From Kumtagia sp963829135 (lineage in GTDB: Bacteria > Pseudomonadota > Alphaproteobacteria > Rhizobiales > Rhizobiaceae), in the NCBI GenBank assembly GCA_963829135.1, contig CAWHHO010000003.1:124001-188000 (forward strand): DNA of 64,000 nt. Direction: 5' to 3'. Of the stretch, positions 1-8,080 are shown piece after piece. The position numbers and the translations under genes are program-made. Within the stretch, counting starts at the first letter, position 1. Every line of letters begins with the position of its first letter. The notes beneath the pieces are model-generated. The model saw only the letters and a list, made by a program, of their open reading frames with translations. It made no database searches and was not told the DNA's origin.

Positions 1-1
1 G

Positions 2-1390
2 GACAAGGATGGTTTCGTTACCGGAATGATTTTCGAAGGCGATTTCAATACCGGTGCCTATGCTAGCTTCGGTCCGACGGTGGCTAATCGCGTCCCGGTA
101 CATGCTTCCGGGCCCTACCGGACGCCGAACTATCGTGCCACCGGTCATGCGGTCCATACCAATGGACCCGTGTCGGGAGCATTTCGGGGTTTCGGCGTTC
201 CGCAATCAACGATCATGCAGGAAACGCTGTATGACGAGCTGGCCGAAAAGGTTGGCGTGGATCGCCTTGAATTTCGAGCTATGAACGCACTTCGTAACGG
301 TTCCGAAACGGTTACCGGCCAGCGCCTCGAGAGTGGCGTAGGAATTGGCGAATGCCTCGCCGCCTTAAAGTTGCACTGGCACCGTGCCTTGGCGGAGAGC
401 GAAGCGTTCAATGCTGAGAACGATGGTGTCAAGCGCGGCGTCGGCGTGGCGTCCTGCTGGTATGGCTGCGGCAACACCTCATTGCCCAATCCCTCGACGA
501 TCAAGGCTGGCATTTCGCCAAACGGATACGCGGTGCTGCATCAGGGCGCGGTCGATATCGGCCAAGGCTCCAATACTGTCATCACCCAGATTTTTGCTGA
601 TGCGCTCGGTTTGCCGCTGGGCGCCGTCCGGCTGATCGGGGCCGATACAGCCGTTACGCCGGATGCCGGCAAGACGTCTGCCTCGCGCCAGACCTTCGTG
701 TCCGGCAAGGCCGCTGAAAAGGCCGGCCGCAGCCTGCGCGATCAGATCCTGCGCTTCGCCAATGTCTCGCCGCAGGCAGCGATTGTACTCGATGCCGGGG
801 TGTTGGTGGTCAAGGAGGGCGAGGCCTCGCGACGCCTCGACTTGGGTGCGCTTTCCGCTGATACGGATGGGTATGTTTTCTCCGCCACGGAGACTTACGA
901 TCCGCCGACCTTGCCGCTCGACGCGCAGGGCCAAGGCAAGCCATACGCCCAATACGGATGGGGCGCGCAGCTTGTCGAGCTCGAAGTGGATATCCGGCTG
1001 GGCACGGTTCGGCTGATCAAGATCACCGCCGCGCACGATGTCGGCAAGGCGATCAATCCGCTGATGGTGGAAGGCCAGATCGAGGGCGGCATCGCCCAAG
1101 GCATCGGCATGGCGCTTATGGAGGAGTACATTCCCGGCCGGACCGAGAACCTGCACGACTACCTTATCCCGACTTTTGGGGACGTCCCGCCGATAGAATC
1201 GATCCTCATTGAGGTTCCGGACCCCGAAGGGCCCTTTGGCGCCAAGGGCTTGGGCGAGCATGTGCTGATCCCGACCGCGCCGGCCATTCTCAATGCCATC
1301 CGGCATGCCACGGGCGTCTTGGTGACGACAATCCCTGCCACGCCAAGCCGCATTCGTGCGGCGATCAGGGCGAAGGAAGCGGCGCGATGA
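2..1390 (+). CDS. Xanthine dehydrogenase family protein, molybdopterin-binding (large) subunit, 5' partial
   Basis: The frame is open from base 2, so the gene begins before the window; the first internal ATG (26) is not the real start. The visible 463 residues are the C-terminal part of a molybdenum hydroxylase large subunit. Family hallmarks are the GAFRGFGVPQ stretch, the QGSNTVITQIFADALG and TPDAGKTSASRQ segments that bind the Mo cofactor, and GAKGLGEH near the end, which carries the catalytic Glu of the family. Such enzymes hydroxylate purines, aldehydes or N-heterocycles and partner with FAD and 2Fe-2S subunits, which are not seen here. The stop overlaps the ATG of the next gene (ATGA), implying one operon with the 6-hydroxynicotinate-reductase-like gene. 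A nicotinate-dehydrogenase-like role is inference from that neighbour. Confidence 0.9.
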   Translation, partial: DKDGFVTGMIFEGDFNTGAYASFGPTVANRVPVHASGPYRTPNYRATGHAVHTNGPVSGAFRGFGVPQSTIMQETLYDELAEKVGVDRLEFRAMNALRNGSETVTGQRLESGVGIGECLAALKLHWHRALAESEAFNAENDGVKRGVGVASCWYGCGNTSLPNPSTIKAGISPNGYAVLHQGAVDIGQGSNTVITQIFADALGLPLGAVRLIGADTAVTPDAGKTSASRQTFVSGKAAEKAGRSLRDQILRFANVSPQAAIVLDAGVLVVKEGEASRRLDLGALSADTDGYVFSATETYDPPTLPLDAQGQGKPYAQYGWGAQLVELEVDIRLGTVRLIKITAAHDVGKAINPLMVEGQIEGGIAQGIGMALMEEYIPGRTENLHDYLIPTFGDVPPIESILIEVPDPEGPFGAKGLGEHVLIPTAPAILNAIRHATGVLVTTIPATPSRIRAAIRAKEAAR

Positions 1391-2913
1391 GCGAGCTTTC
1401 CGAACGCTTCGACATCCACGATCCCGGCGCCAAGCAGGTGGCCGAAAAGATCCGCTGCGATGCCTGCCCGGTCATGTGTTACATCGCCGACGGCCGCACC
1501 GGCGCGTGCGACCGCTATGGCAATCAGGGCGGCAAGATCGTGCGCTGCGACCCGTTGACTATACTTGAACATGCTGCCGGCAGCGGTTTGCCGATGGTGC
1601 CGTTCGACGCTTCTGCGAAGCAATGGAACGGCGGATTGGTCAATACGGATCGCCGCTTCGTCACCGCGATCGGCGCTGGAACCACCTATCCCGACTACAA
1701 GCCCGCGCCCTTCATCGTCAGCCAGGAGGTCGAGGGGGTGGACCTGGTGACCGTGGTCACCGAAGGGATTTTCTCTTATTGCGGTGTCAAGGTTAAGATC
1801 GACACCGACCGGCATCTGGGTCCCGAGACAGCCATTGTGCGGGCGGCGGGCGAGGCGGTGGGCCATGTTACCACAGGTGAATATGGATCGCAGATGCTGT
1901 CGCTTGGCGGCGTGCATCACCTCACCGGCGGTTCGAAATCCGAAGGGCGGGCGACCTGCGACACGATGCTGAAGCTGTGCAACCGCAAGCCGGTGGAACT
2001 CAGCATCGAAGCTGGTGCAACGGTGATCGTCGAGGCGGGCAAAGCGCCCGTCATCGACGGCAAGGCGGAGCACCGCATGCGCGTCGGCTGCGGTTCGGCC
2101 ACTATCGGCATGTTTGCCACGCAATGGCGCGGTCTGGTCGATGAGGTGGTGGTCGTGGACGACCACATTACCGGGGTCGTGTCGGAGCACCAAGCCGGAA
2201 AAGTACTAGGCTGGGAGGACACCGGCATCAGGATCCTCGGCCGTCGCTCTACGCCAGGGCGATATTTCAAGGTATCGGAGCCGGGCCTCGGCTGGGGCGG
2301 CACGACGATCTCCGACCCGCTGTCGATTCTCGGCGACTGGAATGCAAATAAAGGCGCGCGGCCGGGCCTTTCGCTGCTGATGGTCTCGACCACGGGCGAG
2401 CAGTTCGCCTATTTCGAACTGGATGAAACTCTGAAGCCAGTCGAAAAGCCGTTTCCGGAACGTCTGCGCAAGTCCGTCGGGCTGATCGAGGACAATTGCG
2501 AGCCGGCGCTCTGCACGGTGCTTTTTGTGGGCGGGGCGGGCGGCAGCCTGCGGGCCGGCGTGACCGAAAACCCTGTCAATCTGACACGCTCCGTCCAGGG
2601 GTTGCAGACCTATGTGACGGTCGGCGGCGCGCCGGTTTATGTCTGGCCCGGCGGCGGCATTACGCTGATGGTCGACGTCATGCGCGTTCCGGAAGGCGCT
2701 TTCGGTTACGTCCCGACCCCGGCGCTGGTCGCTCCGATCGAGTTCACCCTTCGCCGGGGCGACTATATCCGGCTTGGCGGCTACGAAGCCGAAATCCGCA
2801 CGGTGGAGGATGTGCTGGCCAAGGGTGGCGAGTACCTCAACGACCGCCGCTCTGCAGTTGCGCTCCGTAACAATCCGTGGCCGCCGCTGCAACAACTTCA
2901 CCGGTCGGTCTGA
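1387..2913 (+). CDS. 6-hydroxynicotinate reductase-like iron-sulfur protein
   Basis: A 508-residue protein. Its N-terminus has four cysteines spaced C-x2-C-x3-C-x9-C (Cys24, 27, 31, 41), suited to a 4Fe-4S cluster. The rest is Gly/Val-rich and resembles proteins annotated as 6-hydroxynicotinate reductase, known from Eubacterium barkeri nicotinate fermentation. That enzyme reduces 6-hydroxynicotinate to 1,4,5,6-tetrahydro-6-oxonicotinate with reduced ferredoxin. The gene overlaps its upstream molybdenum hydroxylase gene by 4 bases, and its TGA shares one base with the next ATG (TGATG). The substrate is not shown by the sequence: the name follows family resemblance and the neighbouring hydroxylase. 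Another cyclic N-compound is possible. Confidence 0.7.
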   Translation: MSELSERFDIHDPGAKQVAEKIRCDACPVMCYIADGRTGACDRYGNQGGKIVRCDPLTILEHAAGSGLPMVPFDASAKQWNGGLVNTDRRFVTAIGAGTTYPDYKPAPFIVSQEVEGVDLVTVVTEGIFSYCGVKVKIDTDRHLGPETAIVRAAGEAVGHVTTGEYGSQMLSLGGVHHLTGGSKSEGRATCDTMLKLCNRKPVELSIEAGATVIVEAGKAPVIDGKAEHRMRVGCGSATIGMFATQWRGLVDEVVVVDDHITGVVSEHQAGKVLGWEDTGIRILGRRSTPGRYFKVSEPGLGWGGTTISDPLSILGDWNANKGARPGLSLLMVSTTGEQFAYFELDETLKPVEKPFPERLRKSVGLIEDNCEPALCTVLFVGGAGGSLRAGVTENPVNLTRSVQGLQTYVTVGGAPVYVWPGGGITLMVDVMRVPEGAFGYVPTPALVAPIEFTLRRGDYIRLGGYEAEIRTVEDVLAKGGEYLNDRRSAVALRNNPWPPLQQLHRSV

Positions 2914-4193
2914 TGGGCGGGCCGCAAGCGCACTGGCTGCCGGACGGCAAGCGGCTCCACCTCAATCATGGGCCGATCGACCTCATTATCGAAGCATTTG
3001 GCGTGGGGCGGGAGGTCGAGGCGGCCTATATGCAGGCCGTCGTGCGGTTCGAAACGATTCTGACCGAGTTGGTCGCTGAACTGCCGGAGTTGCGTCGCCC
3101 TGGGACGCCCGGCGCATCGCGCCGTTTCCATTGCAGCACTGCCCGCCGCATGGAAGCGGCGATTGTGCCGCTCGCGGAGGACTTCATCACGCCAATGGCG
3201 GCGGTTGCGGGATCGGTAGCCGACGAAATAATGACCGCGATGCTGACCGGCCGGGATTTGCACCGAGCCTATGTCAACAATGGCGGGGATGTCGCGTTAT
3301 TTCTGAAGCACCCCCTCACCGGCCCTTCGGGCCACCTCTCCCCCTGCCCGGGGGAGAGGATGCGCCGGCCGCATCGACTGACGCAAATCATCGACGTTGG
3401 TGCGAGCAGTCGTGAGTTCGCGCCCGTCCTCTCCCCCGGGCAGGGGGAGAGGTGGACCGGCGAAGCCGGGCAGGTGAGGGGGTGCTTCAACGACTGCTCG
3501 AACAACCAGTATCCTGAGACAGAACTCACCATCGCGATAGCCGGCACCGGCCATGGTCTTGCGGACCGCCTCACGATCCGCGCGTCCGATCCGGTGCGCG
3601 GCATTGCAACAAGCGGCTGGCGCGGCCGCAGCTTTTCGCTCGGCATCGCTGACGCGGTAACGGTGCTGGCGCGCTCGGGCGCGCAGGCTGATGCGGCTGC
3701 GACGATCATCGCCAATGGCGTCGATCTGCCGGGACATCCGGCGGTACGGCGCCAGCCTGCGAACGAACTCGCGCCGGACAGCGATCTTGGCGAGATGCTG
3801 GTGACGGTAGGGGTTGGCGCCTTATCCGGGGACGACATCGCGGATGCCCTGGCCTCCGGGCTGGCCGTTGCCGAGGATTTGCGTCATGACGGATTGATCG
3901 AGGCTGCCGTGCTGTTTCTGGCCGGGGAGTGCCGAGTGTGCGGTTCTCTCGTTGAAGCCCCTAACACTTTCACACCCCTCTCTGTCCTGCCGGACATCTC
4001 CACTGCGAATTTGGAGATCAGCGGCGGCGCCGTAGCTGCCAATCTCCCCCATTGCGGGGGAGATGGCCGGCAGGGCAAACGGGAGTGCGATGTAGCATCG
4101 ACTGCTCACGCTAGCCCATTACTTCTAAACCACCACCAGTGGATCTTTCGCCAAATTCCAGCCTCGTCACCAAAGGAATGCCCGCATGCCTGA
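2913..4193 (+). CDS. UPF0280 family protein carrying two in-frame palindromic repeats
   Basis: A UPF0280 (ApbE-related fold) protein of unknown function. Core pieces are recognisable: HGPIDLIIEAFG near the N-terminus, CSTARRMEAAIVPLAEDF, NNGGDVALFL, and DPVRGIATSGWRGRSFSLGIADAVTVLA. The start at 2913 is chosen because its ATG overlaps the upstream stop; an upstream in-frame ATG (2877) lies inside the previous gene. The length (426 residues) is well above the usual size. Right after NNGGDVALFL about 60 residues are encoded by a palindromic repeat (3305-3488) without loss of frame, then the conserved sequence resumes. The C-terminal 80 or so residues after GLIEAAVLFLAGE run through a second repeat (3976-4080) and look non-native. 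Whether the product still folds is unknown. The next gene starts 8 bases before this stop. Confidence 0.8.
   Translation: MGGPQAHWLPDGKRLHLNHGPIDLIIEAFGVGREVEAAYMQAVVRFETILTELVAELPELRRPGTPGASRRFHCSTARRMEAAIVPLAEDFITPMAAVAGSVADEIMTAMLTGRDLHRAYVNNGGDVALFLKHPLTGPSGHLSPCPGERMRRPHRLTQIIDVGASSREFAPVLSPGQGERWTGEAGQVRGCFNDCSNNQYPETELTIAIAGTGHGLADRLTIRASDPVRGIATSGWRGRSFSLGIADAVTVLARSGAQADAAATIIANGVDLPGHPAVRRQPANELAPDSDLGEMLVTVGVGALSGDDIADALASGLAVAEDLRHDGLIEAAVLFLAGECRVCGSLVEAPNTFTPLSVLPDISTANLEISGGAVAANLPHCGGDGRQGKRECDVASTAHASPLLLNHHQWIFRQIPASSPKECPHA
3305..3488. repeat. RIME-like palindromic repeat (family A, copy 1) inside a coding region
   Basis: The ends are a perfect 15-base inverted repeat (3305-3319 and 3474-3488, gaagcaccccctcac). 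Inside are further hairpin arms: ctctccccctgcccgggggag near the left and its mirror near 3429-3452. The overall plan (CCCCCTCACC end, CTCTCCCC hairpin, unique middle, mirror image) is the same as the repeats at 9036-9202 and 28162-29232. It resembles rhizobial intergenic mosaic elements. Here it lies within the UPF0280 gene and keeps the frame open. Confidence 0.85.
3976..4080. repeat. Palindromic repeat (family B, copy 1) at the 3' end of the UPF0280 gene
   Basis: Arms gtcctgccggacatctcc (3984-4001) and ggagatggccggcagggc (4059-4076) are near-perfect mirror images, with an inner ctcccccattgcgggggag hairpin at 4043-4061. A second member, in the same orientation on the + strand, lies at 50011-50085 within another gene. 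The repeat replaces the expected C-terminal end of UPF0280, where the family normally stops shortly after the GLIxAAxLxLxGE segment. Confidence 0.8.
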
Positions 4194-4770
4194 GTTTCTC
4201 ATTCGCAAGATCGCGGTGATCAGGGAGGAAATTTTTCACGATGGCGGCCCGCGGGGTGCTGCGCCGCGTCTGCGTGCCGCCGCCCTCGCGGTCGTGAAGA
4301 ACCCCTTTGCCGGCCGATATGCCGAGGAGCTACAGCCGGCTATGGACGATCTGAAGCCGCTGGGTCTGGAACTCAGCGACCGCCTCATCGCGGCGCTCGG
4401 CGGCGACGTGAAGGCGATCGACGGCTACGGCAAGGGCGCCATCGTGGGCACCGATGGCGAGATCGAGCATGGTGCGCTGTGGCATGTGCCGGGCGGTTAT
4501 GCCATGCGCGAGCGGCTCGGTGGGGCCAAGGCGATCGTGCCGTCGGCGATGAAGGTCGGCGCCTTCGGCTCGCGCCTCGACCTGCCGCTCGGCCACGTCA
4601 ACGCTGCCTATGTGCGCAGCCATTTCGACGCCTTCGAGGTCGGCATGGCGGACGGGCCGAAGCCGAACGAAATCGTCTTCGCGCTCGCCATGACGATCGG
4701 CCCGCGCATCCATGACCGCATGGGTGGGTTGACCGTGGCTGAGATCAGCGTCTGGGACGGTCAGCGATGA
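4186..4770 (+). CDS. Amino acid synthesis family protein (PF06684-like)
   Basis: A 194-residue protein beginning MPEFLIRKIAVIREEIFHDGG. It carries the segments AALAVVKNPFAGRYAEEL, GYGKGAIVGTDGEIEHGAL, and PLGHVNAAYVRSHFDAFEVG, which are typical of the family named 'amino acid synthesis' (AA_synth). The biochemical function of this family is not established. It starts 8 bases before the end of the UPF0280 gene, and its stop overlaps the MarR start (ATGA), so it is co-translated with both. The association with UPF0280 and a molybdenum hydroxylase suggests a catabolic rather than biosynthetic role (inference). Confidence 0.8.
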   Translation: MPEFLIRKIAVIREEIFHDGGPRGAAPRLRAAALAVVKNPFAGRYAEELQPAMDDLKPLGLELSDRLIAALGGDVKAIDGYGKGAIVGTDGEIEHGALWHVPGGYAMRERLGGAKAIVPSAMKVGAFGSRLDLPLGHVNAAYVRSHFDAFEVGMADGPKPNEIVFALAMTIGPRIHDRMGGLTVAEISVWDGQR

Positions 4771-5228
4771 GCGGCGAAGACAATGTCCTCAAACTGACCT
4801 CGACGGACGAGCCGGCTGCCGAGGAATATCGCCTCCAGGAGCAGATCGGCTTCGTGCTGCGCAAGGCGCATCAACGCCATGTCTCGATCTTCGCCTCGCG
4901 CATCTCCGATCTGACGCCGCCGCAATTCGCGACGCTGGCGAAGCTCCACGATGTCGGCGAGACCTCGCAGAACCAGCTTGGCAATCTCGTTGCCATGGAT
5001 GCCGCGACGGTCAAGGGCGTCATCGAGCGCCTGAAGGCGCGGGGGCTGGTCGATATCGGCAAGCATGACGCCGACAAGCGCCTGCTGATGGTGGCGCTGA
5101 CGCCGCACGGCCGCGAAACGGTAGAGCGCCTTTTCCCGATTGCGCAGCAGATAACCACGGAAACGCTGGCGCCGCTGACACCGAAAGAGGCGGCGCAGTT
5201 CTCAAAGCTGCTGGCGAAAATCGCCTGA
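4767..5228 (+). CDS. MarR family transcriptional regulator
   Basis: A 153-residue protein with a winged-helix MarR core: DLTPPQFATLAKLHDVGETSQNQLGNLVAMDAATVKGVIERLKARGLVDIGK, then a wing with the basic DADKRLLMVALTPHGRE motif (about residues 45-115). It is the last gene of the overlapping operon that starts before the window and probably controls it, perhaps in response to the pathway substrate. A 13-base palindrome (CTGACC T GGTCAG, 5225-5237) covers its stop codon; whether this is an operator is not known. Confidence 0.88.
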   Translation: MSGEDNVLKLTSTDEPAAEEYRLQEQIGFVLRKAHQRHVSIFASRISDLTPPQFATLAKLHDVGETSQNQLGNLVAMDAATVKGVIERLKARGLVDIGKHDADKRLLMVALTPHGRETVERLFPIAQQITTETLAPLTPKEAAQFSKLLAKIA

Positions 5229-5249
5229 CCTGGTCAGCTATGAAACACC

Positions 5250-6023
5250 CTAGTTTCCGTAGGCGTCGAACGAAAAATACTTGTCGTTGATTTCCTTATA
5301 TTTGCCGTTGGCGCGCAGAGAGTCGATCGCCGCATTGAGTTTGTCGGTCAGGTCCTTGCTGCCTTTCGGCAGGGCAATGCCGACGCCGGGGCCATGGACG
5401 GCTGGGTCGGGGTTCAGCGTGCCGAGCAGCTTGCAGCATGCTCCGCCATCGGTCTTCAGCCACTCGGTCAGGATGATCGCGCCGTCCATCACCGCATCGA
5501 GGCGTCCGTTTGCCATGTCGGCGCGGGCATCGTCGCCGGTTTGGTACACCTTGATTTCCGAGCCCGCATATTTCTCCTGGGCGAAGTTCTGGTGGATCGT
5601 TGCGCTCTGCACTCCGATCGATTTGCCCTTGAGGTCGTCCGGCGTGGCGCCGGCGATGGTCGATTCTTTCGGTACCGCTATCGCTGGCGGGGTCTGGTAG
5701 TATTTCCGGGTGAAATCCACCTTCTCGGCACGCTCCGGCGTGATGGTGATGTTGAAGATCGCGTCAAACTTCCCGGCCTGCAGAGCCGGAATACTGCCGT
5801 CGAAGTCCTGCACGACAAACTCGCATTTGGTCTTCATCTCATCGCAGATCGCGTTGCCCAGATCGATATCGAAGCCGCCCAGCGTGCCGTCGGCCTGCGC
5901 ATAGTTGAAGGGGGGATAGGCGCCTTCCGTACCGAACTTCAGCGCCTTTTCCTGGGCGGTAGCAGAGCCGGCAAAGGCGAGGGTCGCGACAGCGACGGCG
6001 AGCAGGAAGCGGCGATGCGGCAT
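5250..6023 (-). CDS. Amino acid ABC transporter periplasmic substrate-binding protein (family 3)
   Basis: A 257-residue protein with a signal peptide (MPHRRFLLAVAVATLAFAGS, cleavage after ATAQ). It is followed by KALKFGTEGAYPPFNYAQADG and GGFDIDLGNAICDEMKTKCEFVVQDFDGSIPALQAGKFDAIF, the classic lysine/arginine/ornithine-type (SBP_bac_3) signature. The mature protein should bind a polar amino acid or opine in the periplasm. No permease or ATPase gene is adjacent. It lies 77 bases downstream of hyuB on the same strand, so it may supply an amino-acid-like substrate to the hydantoinase/oxoprolinase pathway (inference). It converges on the MarR gene. Confidence 0.88.
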   Translation of the reverse strand: MPHRRFLLAVAVATLAFAGSATAQEKALKFGTEGAYPPFNYAQADGTLGGFDIDLGNAICDEMKTKCEFVVQDFDGSIPALQAGKFDAIFNITITPERAEKVDFTRKYYQTPPAIAVPKESTIAGATPDDLKGKSIGVQSATIHQNFAQEKYAGSEIKVYQTGDDARADMANGRLDAVMDGAIILTEWLKTDGGACCKLLGTLNPDPAVHGPGVGIALPKGSKDLTDKLNAAIDSLRANGKYKEINDKYFSFDAYGN

Positions 6024-6100
6024 GGATCAACTCCCGTTTGATACCAGGAGTGTATCGCGTTCCGTGGCGTCAATCGAGACAGATGCGACGCGGCCTGCGG

Positions 6101-7852
6101 CTATCGCGTCGCGGGCGCTCGTATCGACTTCGTTGCTTCAAGATCGATGGCCTCGCCACCCGCTGAGAACAGCACGCCGAACAGCCCTTCCGCAGTCCGC
6201 GCCGGGTAGTACCCCATGCGAACATCGCGCAGCACCAGCTCGGGATCGCGTTGCATCGGATCGCCATATCCGCCGCCGCCCGGCGTCCCGACGCTGACCC
6301 GGTCACCGGCCTTGAGCGGGATATCCTGTTCCTTGGAGAGATGCGGCGGAACATGCGCGATGCCGTCGCGCACCACGACGACGGAATTCACCATGCCGTC
6401 CTGGCCACCCAGCGCACCCTGGGGGCCGGTGCGGCCATGATCCATCACGAACGAGGCGCGTGCCTCGCCGCGTAGCAGTTCGACTTCGTAAGAAAGGCCG
6501 AAGCCGCCGCGCTGTCGTCCCGCACCGCCGGAACCCTCGCGCAGTCTGTAATGGCGATAGAGCACCGGGAACGCCTGCTCCATAATCTCCACAGGTGGCG
6601 ATTTGGAAATGCCGATGGTCGAGCAACCATTGGTCAGCCCGTCTCCCCCGGCATGGCCGCCATAGCCGCCGCCCGAAATCTGGTACATCACGTAATCACG
6701 CCCACGCGCCGGATCATGGCCACCCAGCGCGAAATTGCCACTGGAGCCGGCGGGCGCGGCCGTAACCTGGTCCGGCAGCGCCTGCACGAGGGCAGCGAAC
6801 ACCGCCTCGGCGATGCGTTGCGAGACTTCCGCTGCGCAGCCGGAGACCGGGCGCGGATATTTCGCGTCGAGGAAGGTACCCTCCGGCCTGCGCACAATAA
6901 GCGGCTCGAAGGCACCGGCGCTGATCGGCACGTCCGGGAAAATGTGCCGCATGGCAAGATAGACCGACGAGAGCGTCGTCGCCAAAACACTGTTCATCGG
7001 CCCGGCGCAGGGCTCGCTTGAACCGGCAAAATCGAAGGTCAGTGTGTCGCCGGACTTCTCGACCGCCAGCGCAATGGTAAGCGGTTTGTCGACGACGCCA
7101 TCCGAATCGACAAACGCTTTCGAACGATAGGTGCCATCCGGTATCTGCGCGATATTGGTTCGCATCTGTGCCGCGGCGCGGCGGCGCAATTCGGCGATGG
7201 CCTCGACCACCGTGTCGTCGCCATAGCGGTCGAGAATCTGGAACAGCCGGTCCTTGCCGACCTGCAATGCGGCTGCCTGCGCCTTGATGTCGCCGATGCG
7301 CTGGTCGGCGACGCGAATGTTCGAACAGATGATCGCGTGGATCTCGCTGTCGAACACGCCTTTCTTGAACAGCTTTACCGGGGGCAGGCGCAGGCCTTCC
7401 TGCTCGACCGCCGTCGCCGACGCTGAGAACCCGCCCGGCACCGAACCGCCAATGTCAGGCCAATGGCCGGTATTCGATAACCAGCAGAAGATCTCGCCGT
7501 TGCGAAACACCGGCATGGCGAAGCGCACATCCATCAGATGCGTGCCGCCGAGATAGGGGTCGTTGACGATGTAGATGTCGCCGTCTTCCGGCGGCAGGCA
7601 GCGGCCGGTCGCGATCATCTCGATGATCGTCCTCGTCGAATACTGCATGACGCCGACGAATACCGGCAGGCCCTGGCTGCCCTGCGCAATCAGCGAACCG
7701 TCCACCGCCGAGTAGATGCCGTCGGACCGGTCATTAGCCTCCGCAATCACCGGTGAGAACGCTGCGCGGGAGAATGCCAGGTCCATCTCGTCGCATGTCT
7801 GCTGCAGCGCGGCCTGGATGACGGAGAGGGTGATTGTGTCGAGCGAGGTCAT
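6101..7852 (-). CDS. hyuB: Hydantoinase B / oxoprolinase family protein
   Basis: 583 residues from ATG 7852 (MTSLDTITLSVIQAAL...). The frame stays open upstream to 8065, but only because it runs into the IS110 left end, so the longer reading is rejected. Family segments include ANDRSDGIYSAVDGSL, DIYIVNDPYLGGTHLMD, SNTGHWPDIGGSVPGG, and the C-terminal RLREGSGGAGRQRGGFG and GTPGGGGYGDP motifs. HyuB works with HyuA in ATP-dependent opening of hydantoins or 5-oxoproline. Its partner hyuA lies upstream on the same strand but is now separated by a palindromic repeat and an IS110 insertion (7884-9035). The insertion may cut hyuB off from the operon promoter. Confidence 0.9.
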   Translation of the reverse strand: MTSLDTITLSVIQAALQQTCDEMDLAFSRAAFSPVIAEANDRSDGIYSAVDGSLIAQGSQGLPVFVGVMQYSTRTIIEMIATGRCLPPEDGDIYIVNDPYLGGTHLMDVRFAMPVFRNGEIFCWLSNTGHWPDIGGSVPGGFSASATAVEQEGLRLPPVKLFKKGVFDSEIHAIICSNIRVADQRIGDIKAQAAALQVGKDRLFQILDRYGDDTVVEAIAELRRRAAAQMRTNIAQIPDGTYRSKAFVDSDGVVDKPLTIALAVEKSGDTLTFDFAGSSEPCAGPMNSVLATTLSSVYLAMRHIFPDVPISAGAFEPLIVRRPEGTFLDAKYPRPVSGCAAEVSQRIAEAVFAALVQALPDQVTAAPAGSSGNFALGGHDPARGRDYVMYQISGGGYGGHAGGDGLTNGCSTIGISKSPPVEIMEQAFPVLYRHYRLREGSGGAGRQRGGFGLSYEVELLRGEARASFVMDHGRTGPQGALGGQDGMVNSVVVVRDGIAHVPPHLSKEQDIPLKAGDRVSVGTPGGGGYGDPMQRDPELVLRDVRMGYYPARTAEGLFGVLFSAGGEAIDLEATKSIRAPATR

Positions 7853-7899
7853 GGGTTGCTCACGCCCTCTATAAGTGCCCCCTTGTATCTGCACTTGAG

Positions 7900-8080
7900 T
7901 AATTTTGTGCGATTGAAGCGACTGAACCGCGAACCGGATGGCCATCCGGTTCGCGGTTTGGTGAAGTCGCCCGTTACCCCTTCGGCTACAACCGTGGGTG
8001 AGCTTGGGATCTTCGCCTTTGTCACGCACGACCGAATAGTCGCTTGGCTCCAATCGTACGCACAAGGCAGGTTACCGTGA
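7900..8080 (+). ncRNA. Putative IS110 bridge RNA (left-end non-coding RNA)
   Basis: The non-coding left end contains the following. A perfect 34-base palindrome (7925-7958). A putative target loop closed by GAAG/CTTC (7963-7966 with 8011-8014) and CCC/GGG (7970-7972 with 8006-8008). In this loop, ACCCCTT (7976-7982) resembles the left target half CCCCCT, and GGGTGAG (7996-8002) is the exact complement of the right target half CTCACCC. Then a putative donor loop in which ATAGTCGCTTG (8036-8046) equals the element's right end plus the first bases of its left end, and ACAAG (8062-8066) complements the left end CTTGT. This layout is that of the IS621 bridge RNA. The 5' and 3' ends are guesses. 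Confidence 0.7.

Noticed and set aside
3305..3488. A CRISPR-like or terminator structure
   Set aside because: Only one copy at this site, with mirrored arms rather than spaced direct repeats. It matches the family A palindromes elsewhere in the window.
8044..8077. IS110 transposase start at the ATG-like codon 8044
   Set aside because: It would place coding sequence over the donor-guide segment of the bridge RNA. GTG 8077 has a better ribosome site and begins at the conserved domain.
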